Shown piece by piece: positions 1 through 4,875 of a stretch of DNA of 7,563 bases (position 1 is its first letter; every line of letters begins with the position of its first letter). A program made the translations under genes and the position numbers. The notes under the pieces are model-generated. The model did not search any database. It was not told the DNA's origin and was given only the letters and a program-made list of their open reading frames with translations. This stretch comes from an uncultured Succinivibrio sp. GTDB lineage: Bacteria; Pseudomonadota; Gammaproteobacteria; Enterobacterales; Succinivibrionaceae. Location of the stretch: assembly GCA_900770725.1 (NCBI GenBank), contig CAAGLL010000088.1, positions 1-7,563 on the forward strand, in the 5' to 3' direction.

Positions 1-8
1 CTGAAACT

Positions 9-14
9 AGGAGG
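9..14 (+). promoter_or_regulatory. Strong Shine-Dalgarno pointing to a non-canonical ATC start
   Basis: AGGAGG lies 8 nt before an in-frame ATC at 23-25. It is 44 nt from the only conventional start (GTG at 59), too far to serve it directly. It overlaps the frame's TAG stop at 8-10. Confidence 0.45.
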
Positions 15-22
15 TCGTAAAA

Positions 23-601
23 ATCGGTCGACGCTTTGAGAAAGGCCGATCGATCTTAGTGGGATTTTCCACCAGCAGGCGCGTGCCAGGCAGGAAGAAC
101 CCCGTGCTCGTCCAGGAGTACCTCGGCGTCATAGATCCGGAGAAGGGCCTCATCCCCAAGAAGCTCAAGCCGGATCCGGCAAAGCCGCCGCTCGAGTGCG
201 GCCTCAGCCGCTTCCTCATGGCCAACTTCAGGCGCGTGCTGCAGCGCTCGTGCGCCGGCAGCGACGCCGACCTCGTCAGCACGCGCCTGGCGGTCGTGCA
301 CTTCATCTACGGGGGCTTCGAGAAGGAGCTGCTCGAGCTCACCGCAATCGGCGCGGATCCGGCCCTGCGGAAGGTGGCCGCGCGCACATCAGGCGAGAGG
401 ATCGCTGCGCTGTCGCGCAAGCTCGGCAGGCTCGTGGAGGAGGCCGTGCCGGATGAAGCCGACAGGCGCTGGCTGCTCGGCTACCTCAGGCAGGTGACGG
501 CGCCGCCGGCGCCGCCCGAGGGCGCGGCCGCAGCCGCGCCTGCGGGCATGGGGAACGCAAGGCTCCTCGAGATCCTTGCCAAGTACTCGCTGAAGGCCTG
601 A
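23..601 (+). CDS. IS accessory protein upstream of ISAs1-like transposase
   Basis: I do not recognise a named family for this protein of about 180-192 residues. Its N-terminus (RRVPGRKNPVLVQEYLGVID, then PEKG) resembles the strand-rich N-terminal segment of several IS transposases, where a (Q)xYLGxIDPxTG motif is common, so a DNA-binding or transposase-accessory role is inferred. A basic helical middle is followed by a Pro/Ala-rich linker (PPAPPEGAAAAAPAG) and a short C-terminal helix. It ends in TGA 3 nt before the transposase ATG, so translation is probably coupled. The start is unusual. The frame is closed by TAG at 8-10, and the only ATG/GTG/TTG start before the conserved segment is GTG at 59, which has only a weak, distant AAAGG. 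A strong AGGAGG at 9-14 points instead to an in-frame ATC at 23 (8-nt spacer). I give the longer form and am unsure of it. Confidence 0.6.
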   Translation: MGRRFEKGRSILVGFSTSRRVPGRKNPVLVQEYLGVIDPEKGLIPKKLKPDPAKPPLECGLSRFLMANFRRVLQRSCAGSDADLVSTRLAVVHFIYGGFEKELLELTAIGADPALRKVAARTSGERIAALSRKLGRLVEEAVPDEADRRWLLGYLRQVTAPPAPPEGAAAAAPAGMGNARLLEILAKYSLKA

Positions 602-604
602 GCC

Positions 605-1855
605 ATGAACCCGGCCACGCTGCTGCGCGACAGCCTGCGGGATCTCTCGGAGTTCTGCAGCAAGGGCTGCGGGGTGAGGCTCGGCGAGGGCGCGGCGAAG
701 GCCCTGGTGGACATGCTCTCCGATGTCGAGGACTGCCGCGTCAAGGGAAAGGTGAAGCACCCGCTGCCCGAGCTGCTGGCGACCTGCATCTGGGTGGCCC
801 TGCGCGGCCGCTTCACCTCGTTCCTGGGCCTCGAGACGCACGTCAGGGAGAACGCCGCCGAATTCTCAAGGCTCGGACTGCTGCGCGGAGGCGCCATCCC
901 CTCCCACGACACCTACCGCGCCGTGTTCTGCGGACTCAAGGCCGACAGCCTGCGCGACAGCTTCATGCCTAAGTTCGAGGCCGCCATCGAGCGCATCCTC
1001 GGCTTCAACCCCGGATGGCGGTCCAAGGCCGAGATCATCGAGGTCGACGGCAAGGCGTTCAACGGCTCGGGGCGCAAGGGCAGGCTCCGCAACGCCAACG
1101 TGCTCAACGTCTACAAGGCCTCGTCGGGGCTGTGCGTGTCGTCGACGCCGCTTGCGGACAAGGAGTCCGAGATCAAGGCGGCGCAGGATCAGCTCCGCAG
1201 GCGCAAGCTCGCCGGCTCCATCGTCACCGCCGACGCGCTCCACTGCCAAAGGAAGACCTGCGGGATCATCGCCTCGCGCGGCGGCGGCTACCTCATCACG
1301 GCCAAGGGCAACCAGCCTGAGCTGCAGAAGGAGATCGAGATGCTTTTCGCCGCGGCCGGGGACAGCCTGCAGGTGCTGCGGCACAACGGCGCCGAGTACT
1401 CGGCCATCGCGGTCGGGCCGCACAACTCGGCGCTGGGGTGGCCGGGGTGCAGGGCCTACGCCAGGATGGTCTCGCACAAGCGCATCGGCTGCGCGGACTA
1501 CAGCCCCGCCCCCCAGTACTTCGTCTCCTCCACGGACAACCTCCAGCTCATCGCCGAGGCGGCGGACAACCGCTGGCAGATCGAGGACGGCCTGCACCTG
1601 TTCAAGGACAGCTTCACCCAGGAGGACAAGTGCACGTTCACGAACAAGGGCGCAATAAAGACCATGGCCGTGGTCAACAACATCGTCCACGCCTTCTACC
1701 TGTTCGGCGCCGCCATCGCCGGCAAGGATCTGCGCAGCGCCAAGGAGGCCTGGCGCGACAAGCCAGGAAAGCTCCTGGGCATCGTGCTGCCGCTGCTGCG
1801 GCGCACCGTGGAGTTCCGGCGCATCGCCAGCAGGAGGGCACGGGGCAGGGCCTGA
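605..1855 (+). CDS. ISAs1 family DDE transposase
   Basis: This 416-residue protein is a DDE (RNase H-fold) transposase and should cut and join the ends of its own IS. The N-terminal third (about 50-115: PLPELLATCIWVALRGR, then SHDTYRAVF) matches the DDE_Tnp_1-associated domain. The catalytic core follows in the ISAs1 order: DGKAFNGSGRKG with D148, the ADKESEI segment, VTADALHCQ with D210, the LITAKGNQ strand, and DNRWQIEDGLHLFKDSF with E327. Length is typical for the family. All three catalytic acidic residues are present and there is no internal stop, so the enzyme may be active. It starts at ATG 605, 3 nt after the accessory ORF stops, without a good Shine-Dalgarno of its own, which suggests translational coupling. 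The downstream non-coding end carries two hairpins. Confidence 0.92.
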   Translation: MNPATLLRDSLRDLSEFCSKGCGVRLGEGAAKALVDMLSDVEDCRVKGKVKHPLPELLATCIWVALRGRFTSFLGLETHVRENAAEFSRLGLLRGGAIPSHDTYRAVFCGLKADSLRDSFMPKFEAAIERILGFNPGWRSKAEIIEVDGKAFNGSGRKGRLRNANVLNVYKASSGLCVSSTPLADKESEIKAAQDQLRRRKLAGSIVTADALHCQRKTCGIIASRGGGYLITAKGNQPELQKEIEMLFAAAGDSLQVLRHNGAEYSAIAVGPHNSALGWPGCRAYARMVSHKRIGCADYSPAPQYFVSSTDNLQLIAEAADNRWQIEDGLHLFKDSFTQEDKCTFTNKGAIKTMAVVNNIVHAFYLFGAAIAGKDLRSAKEAWRDKPGKLLGIVLPLLRRTVEFRRIASRRARGRA

Positions 1856-1862
1856 GCCAGGA

Positions 1863-1877
1863 CCGCGCAAGGCGCGG
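1863..1877 (+). repeat. Hairpin with AAG loop after the first transposase
   Basis: CCGCGC and GCGCGG (6 bp) flank a 3-nt AAG loop, starting 7 nt after the TGA stop. No T-tract follows, so it is not a classical intrinsic terminator. The second IS has a hairpin with the same loop at the same place. Confidence 0.5.
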
Positions 1878-1912
1878 CCCGCGCCACCGCCTTTCCAACT
1901 CAGCAAACCGCC

Positions 1913-1930
1913 GCCGCAGGCCCCTGCGGC
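1913..1930 (+). repeat. Second IS-end hairpin
   Basis: GCCGCAG and CTGCGGC (7 bp) flank a 4-nt loop. No uridine tract follows. It may block read-through transcription into or out of the IS, or stabilise the mRNA 3' end. The function is inferred. Confidence 0.45.
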
Positions 1931-2088
1931 ATCGACAAAAACCCGCCTGCGCCATCCCAATCCGCCACTTCCAGCCCGTCCACGGGCGCTGCGTCCTGTC
2001 GATGGCGGCCCCCGCCGGAGCGCCCTTTGAAGCCTCGTTTGGAAAAACGCCAGAAACGGCATCCCACGGGGTTGCCACATCCTTGAAA

Positions 2089-2317
2089 ATGCTTAAGATT
2101 GAAGTTTCAAGACTGGATTATGCGTAACTACTACAAAATTTTTGATTTCAAACCTTACCTGAATCATGGTGTATTCAATCAAATCAAGGATCCAGAGGTG
2201 TTCAAAAATTTCGATCTATCAAACCACACAATCACATGGCTTGGCGGGCGTGTCGATTTTGCTTCAGACACGATTTACGAGAGAGGCCGGGACTGCTCCC
2301 ACTGGATCCATTCTTGA
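2089..2317 (+). pseudogene. DUF2442-like protein remnant, N-terminus damaged
   Basis: The frame running to TGA at 2315-2317 reads YYKIFDFKPYLNHGVFNQIK, then DPEVFKNF, then ITWLGGRVDFASDTIYERG. This has the order and spacing of DUF2442 proteins (yDxkPyL..GvF..LkDp..F...W..g.D...dtlY). These are small proteins of about 80 residues that often sit beside DUF4160 genes in toxin-antitoxin-like pairs. The N-terminal strand is not in this frame. An ATG at 2089 in the neighbouring frame gives MLKIEVSRLDYA and then stops, which resembles a typical DUF2442 start. A small non-triplet deletion or frameshift near 2120-2128 would therefore explain the gene. Alternatives are a TTG start at 2099 (72 residues) or an ATG at 2120, neither with a clear Shine-Dalgarno. 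The adjacent IS end immediately upstream may have removed the promoter. Confidence 0.55.
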
Positions 2318-2342
2318 AAAAACGGGGCCTGACCACTAGAAT
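2314..2342 (+). promoter_or_regulatory. Sigma-70-like promoter, antisense to the small peptide gene
   Basis: TTGAAA at 2314-2319 and TAGAAT at 2337-2342 each match the consensus at 5 of 6 positions and are separated by exactly 17 nt. Initiation is expected near 2349, which is the first base of a perfect 10-bp hairpin. The RNA would run straight across the minus-strand peptide gene, as the Sib antisense RNAs do over ibs. The promoter overlaps the DUF2442 stop codon. Confidence 0.55.
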
Positions 2343-2348
2343 GAATGG

Positions 2349-2380
2349 AGAGGGCGCAAGGCTCGCGCCATGCGCCCTCT
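2349..2380. repeat. Perfect 10-bp hairpin at the shared transcript end
   Basis: AGAGGGCGCA (2349-2358) pairs with TGCGCCCTCT (2371-2380) around a 12-nt loop. On the minus strand it lies just past the peptide stop codon, after a smaller AGGG/CCCT hairpin at 2381-2392, and could protect the mRNA 3' end. On the plus strand it is at the predicted transcript 5' end. Confidence 0.6.
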
Positions 2381-2394
2381 AGGGATAGCCCTAA

Positions 2395-2460
2395 TCACCA
2401 CACTGGCGAAGACCAAAGCAGCAAGACTAGAGCAACCCCCACAATCAAGGCGAGTTTCAT
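2395..2460 (-). CDS. 21-residue hydrophobic peptide, candidate Ibs-like type I toxin
   Basis: The reading frame starts MKLALIVG, continues through an unbroken apolar stretch (VALVLLLW) and ends SSPVW then TGA. A GGAG Shine-Dalgarno (2467-2470, minus strand) sits 6 nt before the ATG, which is ideal spacing. In-frame ATGs at 2472 and 2475 would add 4-5 residues but lack a ribosome-binding site. The size, the M-K-L start, the single membrane-spanning core and the short Ser-Pro-aromatic tail recall E. coli Ibs toxins, which insert in the inner membrane and depolarise it. The frame sits between a bulged hairpin upstream and a perfect hairpin downstream, and a good promoter faces it from the opposite strand. 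This is the standard arrangement of type I toxin-antitoxin loci. Similarity at this length can be accidental, so the assignment rests on the whole arrangement. Confidence 0.5.
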   Translation of the reverse strand: MKLALIVGVALVLLLWSSPVW

Positions 2461-2490
2461 ACGACTCTCCATCATGTGGTTATGAACCAG

Positions 2491-2534
2491 CCCTGATTGA
2501 TCAGGCCAGTAGCGTGGCCTGATTCAGATCAGGG
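2491..2534. repeat. Long bulged hairpin in the peptide 5' leader
   Basis: Two nested stems are visible: CCCTGAT/ATCAGGG (7 bp, outer) and ATCAGGCCA/TGGCCTGAT (9 bp, inner). A 2/4-nt internal loop separates them and the apical loop is 6 nt. In the minus-strand transcript this lies about 30 nt upstream of the peptide ATG. Structured leaders of this kind control translation in several type I toxin mRNAs. Confidence 0.7.
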
Positions 2535-2564
2535 CCACCCTTGCCCCCTTGCGGGAGCGCCTTC

Positions 2565-2573
2565 ATCATATCA
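2565..2573 (-). promoter_or_regulatory. Extended -10 promoter for the small peptide gene
   Basis: Read on the minus strand the sequence is TGATATGAT, i.e. an extended -10 (TGn) with TATGAT matching 5 of 6. I see no convincing -35 hexamer at 16-18 nt, which extended -10 promoters can lack. Initiation is expected near 2558, giving a leader of about 97 nt that contains the bulged hairpin. Confidence 0.4.
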
Positions 2574-2600
2574 TTTCTGCCTTGTGTTCCGCTTTGTATT

Positions 2601-2641
2601 AAAAAACGTTTGGCTAACAGCAGGTTGAATCGAGACTGCTT
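2601..2641 (-). terminator. Weak possible terminator after the 71-codon ORF
   Basis: On the minus strand AGCAG and CTGCT (5 bp) flank 12 nt, followed after 12 nt by TTTTTT. The stem is short and the T-run is distant, so this is only a possible terminator for the Panacea/71-codon operon. Confidence 0.2.
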
Positions 2642-2655
2642 GAGCGCCGTCTTTC

Positions 2656-2685
2656 AATGGGAGCGGAGCGAATGGGAGCGGAGCG
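2656..2685. repeat. 15-bp tandem duplication
   Basis: Two perfect head-to-tail copies of AATGGGAGCGGAGCG are present, each containing GAGCG twice. They are non-coding on the minus strand, just beyond the 71-codon ORF. Confidence 0.85.
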
Positions 2686-2716
2686 GAACCTTGGAATGTC
2701 AGTTTATCCTTTAAAA

Positions 2717-2932
2717 TCAAGGCTTTCTTTCAATATCTCTGAATCTTTGCAGCAGGCCCCTTTCTGTTTGGATCTTCGCAAGGCACAGCGCTGCCAGCCC
2801 ATCCTCGTAGCAGTCGTTCAGCAATGGCATCCTCGCATCCGCCCCGCGCTGTGCAAATTTCCTTTCCTTGGCTGGAGCCTTCGAAGTGAACCCTATCTTT
2901 GATTTTGCCGCCTTGTTCTTGAAGCGCGTCAT
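2717..2932 (-). CDS. 71-residue protein of unknown function, coupled to a Panacea-domain gene
   Basis: I do not recognise this family. The N-terminal half is strongly basic (MTRFKNKAAKSKIG, then KAPAKERKFAQRG). The C-terminal half looks helical and amphipathic (PLLNDCYEDGLAALCLAKIQ, then RGLLQRFRDIERK). No membrane segment or signal peptide is seen. Its ATG overlaps the stop codon of the Panacea-domain fragment as ATGA (2929-2932), the tight coupling typical of antitoxin-toxin pairs. Panacea (DUF4065) antitoxins are known to be encoded beside very diverse toxins, so this could be the cognate toxin. It could equally be a truncated leftover of a longer gene. With the Panacea gene broken, an active toxin would be unneutralised, so it is probably silent, inactive or controlled elsewhere. 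The plus-strand ORF over the same bases looks like an antisense shadow. Confidence 0.45.
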   Translation of the reverse strand: MTRFKNKAAKSKIGFTSKAPAKERKFAQRGADARMPLLNDCYEDGLAALCLAKIQTERGLLQRFRDIERKP

Positions 2933-3114
2933 TGCGTGACCTGGCTCATGTAGAACTCGGTCATGCTCTGCTTTGAAATGATCTCATGGGAAGGTGTGTC
3001 TGGGGACAGGCCCTTTCTCGCGTCTTTCCATGGGCTTTCCGAATGAGTCAGCACGGCCGGATCATAAGCCGTCAACCCACCATAATGCTCCACCACCTTG
3101 TCAATGATGTTTTT
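2929..3114 (-). pseudogene. C-terminal fragment of a Panacea/SocA (DUF4065) antitoxin
   Basis: The 61 codons before TGA (2929-2931) read DKVVEHYGGLTAYDPAVLTH, then SESPWKDARKG, and near the end SHEIIS. The combination of a YGG-type helix, an LTHxExPW motif and a basic turn is the C-terminal signature of the Panacea domain (SocA, GepA, DUF4065), usually about 150-180 residues long. Panacea proteins are antitoxins that neutralise many unrelated toxins. The frame runs into an in-frame TAA formed by the end of the second IS at 3115-3117, so the N-terminal two thirds are missing here. A likely start of the same gene lies across the IS at 5066-5088. The stop overlaps the start of the 71-codon ORF. 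Confidence 0.65.
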
Positions 3115-3150
3115 TTACGGCTACCAAATCCGAATGATCTAGATCACAGA
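3115..3150 (+). repeat. Left terminal inverted repeat of the second IS
   Basis: The 36-bp repeat begins TTACGGCTACC and ends GATCTAGATCACAGA. It matches the reverse complement of 5030-5065 except at one position (TACC versus GACC). The inner part contains the perfect 12-bp palindrome TGATCTAGATCA. Confidence 0.92.
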
Positions 3151-3222
3151 ATTTGGACACCCTGAACCAGTCCATCCGGCGGCCCGCCTGCCGGGAGTTC
3201 TTTGAAATCAAGTTCGGAAAAA

Positions 3223-3281
3223 TGTGATCTGAGGATCACGGCGATCACAAATCTCGCAAAAAATGTGATCCAGCGATCACG
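3223..3281 (+). promoter_or_regulatory. Subterminal TGATC-N4-GATCA palindromes, possible transposase or host-factor sites
   Basis: TGTGATC-TGAG-GATCACG (3223-3240) and TGTGATC-CAGC-GATCACG (3264-3281) are near-identical interrupted palindromes. A half-site, GCGATCACA, lies between them (3241-3249). The IS termini carry a related palindrome with a 2-nt centre. Each arm contains a Dam site (GATC). Binding by the transposase, a CRP-like protein or Dam control is inferred. Confidence 0.5.
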
Positions 3282-3355
3282 GTTTTGCAATTCCCATTGC
3301 CACAAAAGCGTGAATTCGATCAACTGCTGATAGTTTCACCTGCTCAAGGACTGGC

Positions 3356-4870
3356 ATGACACCAAGGCGCCGCTTTTCAGGTCTGGATGAGATGGCTGAG
3401 AACTCGCTCAGCCACCGCCGCCGCGCGCCTGAGAAGTCATGCTATCCGGACATGGAGGATCTCTACAGGGAATACCTCGCCAGGGTCGGGATCACAGACA
3501 AGTGGGAAGTCGAGAAGTACCTCCTGAAGATCAGGCATGCGCGCGATGAGCACGAGCTGTTTGTCTCTGAGCACCCTGTCATGGGCCGGCTTGCGGATCT
3601 CTCAAGGGAATTCGCCGAGGCCCTCGCGCCGTACGACACGCGAAATCCCGACCTCATCACCTACACTGCCGAGTCAGTGCTCATGACCACCCTTGTCTCC
3701 ACCTGCTGCGGCTGCACCACCTGCGCCAAGGTGGCCGACTTCTGGCATGACCACAACCCGATCCTGCAGTGCATGCTCGAGATGCCGGCCCTGGGCCATG
3801 ACATCTCCGACGAGGAGGTCAGGATCATCCTCAAGATGGTTCCGCCCGATGCCTTCGAGGCCTTTTTCCGCAAGCGGTTCGCCGGCTTCCGCAAGGGGGA
3901 TCCGGAACTGTCCAGGGACACGTCCGAAGGCGGCTTAATGAGGACAATCGGCGGCGACGGGCAGGAAGTCAGGGCCTCGTGCCGCAAAGGGGAGTCCAGC
4001 CGCCACAAGAAGGGCCGGCACGGCATCACCATGTACGACTGCGACACCCGCACCGTCATGGACTACACGACGGCGCAGAAGAAGAACCAGGAAGTCGGCG
4101 CCTTCACCAGGATGCTTGAGCGCATGGCAGTCTGCGCCGGGCAGGTGGTCTTCTACGCCGACGCCCTGAACACGAGGGAGGAGCTGATCAAGTTCCTCAA
4201 CGAGAGGAAGCTCAACTGGCTTCTCCCCGTCAAGAAGAACGGCGGCAACGCCGGACTCCAGGAGGGCATCGAGAAGGCCTTCGAGGAGCACAAGGCCGAG
4301 GCGGAGACGGTGGCCGAGGCCGACAAGGCCGGCGGCCGCGTCGAGGAGAGGACTTACAGCTTCCTCCCCGCCTCGGTCCTGCCAGAGGGGATGGCCCACG
4401 AGGGCACCGGCACCATCGCCATCGTCGACAAGCGCACCGAGTTTCCGCGCATCGGCTGCGAGAAGCCCGGGCGTCCCGGGACGAGCAGGATCCGCTACAT
4501 CTCGTCGCTTTCCTACAGCGAGGAGAACAACAGTCAGATCAAGCACTCCATCTCAGTGCGCTGGCTCCATGAGGCCCACCACAACACCATCGACGAGGTT
4601 CTGCTGCAGGACCGCAGGGCCATGTGCGACGAGAACCACCTGTCGACGGCCATAGGCCTCAACAAGTGCGCCTACAACGTCCTCACGTTCTCCAGGGCGA
4701 AGCTCTCGGGCGAGGGCTTCCGCAGGATCAAGTTCCGCAGCAAAGAGACAGATGAAAACGCACGGCTGCTTTCATATGACCGCGTGGCCGGGGAGTTCAA
4801 CAGGGACATCCTGCTCGCGTTCGAATGCGTCATCGACTGCCTTTCCACCAAGCCTGAAGGCCAGGCCTGA
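3356..4870 (+). CDS. ISAs1-like DDE transposase with long N-terminal region
   Basis: This 504-residue transposase mobilises the IS that encloses it. The core follows the ISAs1 pattern: GGDGQEVRASCRKG with D201, the HGITMYDCDTRTV strand, VVFYADALNTREEL with D269, the WLLPVKKNGGN strand, and RWLHEAHHNTID with E406, then LNKCAYNVLTF. It is about 100 residues longer than usual. The first 190 residues include a helical segment (DMEDLYREYLARVGITDKWE) and a cysteine cluster CCGCTTC (C117, C118, C120, C123) that could bind metal. ATG 3356 has AAGGA 5 nt upstream; an internal ATG at 3392 is possible. The core is diverged from the transposase at 605-1855, so these are distinct elements rather than two copies. 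No stops or frameshifts are seen, so it may be active. Confidence 0.88.
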   Translation: MTPRRRFSGLDEMAENSLSHRRRAPEKSCYPDMEDLYREYLARVGITDKWEVEKYLLKIRHARDEHELFVSEHPVMGRLADLSREFAEALAPYDTRNPDLITYTAESVLMTTLVSTCCGCTTCAKVADFWHDHNPILQCMLEMPALGHDISDEEVRIILKMVPPDAFEAFFRKRFAGFRKGDPELSRDTSEGGLMRTIGGDGQEVRASCRKGESSRHKKGRHGITMYDCDTRTVMDYTTAQKKNQEVGAFTRMLERMAVCAGQVVFYADALNTREELIKFLNERKLNWLLPVKKNGGNAGLQEGIEKAFEEHKAEAETVAEADKAGGRVEERTYSFLPASVLPEGMAHEGTGTIAIVDKRTEFPRIGCEKPGRPGTSRIRYISSLSYSEENNSQIKHSISVRWLHEAHHNTIDEVLLQDRRAMCDENHLSTAIGLNKCAYNVLTFSRAKLSGEGFRRIKFRSKETDENARLLSYDRVAGEFNRDILLAFECVIDCLSTKPEGQA

Positions 4871-4875
4871 GCCAG

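Larger units (their letters stand above)
1..2085 (+). mobile_element. ISAs1-like insertion sequence, two-gene, left end outside window
   Basis: The element carries an accessory ORF (from about 23 or 59 to 601) and an ISAs1-type transposase (605-1855) spaced by 3 nt, followed by about 230 bp of GC-rich non-coding DNA with two hairpins. The right end is placed at about 2080-2090 only because base composition turns AT-rich there and a different gene remnant begins. I could not identify a terminal inverted repeat, because the left end is not in the window. The boundaries are therefore inferred, while the transposase content is clear. Confidence 0.65.
2349..2534 (+). ncRNA. Candidate antisense RNA of a type I toxin-antitoxin locus
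   Basis: A plus-strand RNA starting at about 2349 from the promoter above would begin with a 10-bp hairpin. It would be fully complementary to the small-peptide reading frame and its ribosome-binding site, and would reach the long bulged hairpin at 2491-2534. Length would be roughly 190 nt, similar to Sib-class antisense RNAs. There is no T-tract after 2534, so the 3' end is not defined. The existence of the RNA is an inference from the promoter and layout. Confidence 0.35.

Noticed and set aside
1863..1930. Intrinsic terminators after the first transposase
   Set aside because: The hairpins are stable but no uridine tract follows either of them, so they are listed only as hairpins.
866..2080. 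404-residue minus-strand ORF and other long open frames over the first transposase
   Set aside because: They are low-complexity, Ala/Gly/Arg-rich antisense shadows of a GC-rich gene with clear DDE motifs on the plus strand.
1..2111. TGAAACT at 2-8 with AGTTTCA at 2103-2109 as terminal repeats of the first IS
   Set aside because: Only 7 bp match and nothing extends on either side, so chance is a sufficient explanation. The left end is probably outside the window.
2656..2685. Start of a CRISPR or other repeat array
   Set aside because: There are only two adjacent 15-bp copies, with no spacers and no further units.
2657..2902. 81-residue plus-strand ORF beginning MGAERMGAER
   Set aside because: It starts inside the 15-bp tandem repeat, has no clear Shine-Dalgarno and lies antisense to the 71-residue ORF that is coupled to the Panacea fragment. 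It is most likely a shadow.
3223..3281. Canonical CRP sites at the two subterminal TGTGATC...GATCACG palindromes
   Set aside because: TGTGA and TCACG are separated by 8 bases rather than 6, so they are not standard CRP operators. Only the palindrome in the terminal repeat has the right spacing.
605..4870. The two IS elements as a composite transposon made of two copies of one IS
   Set aside because: The transposases differ strongly in length and sequence outside the catalytic motifs, and no shared terminal repeats are seen.
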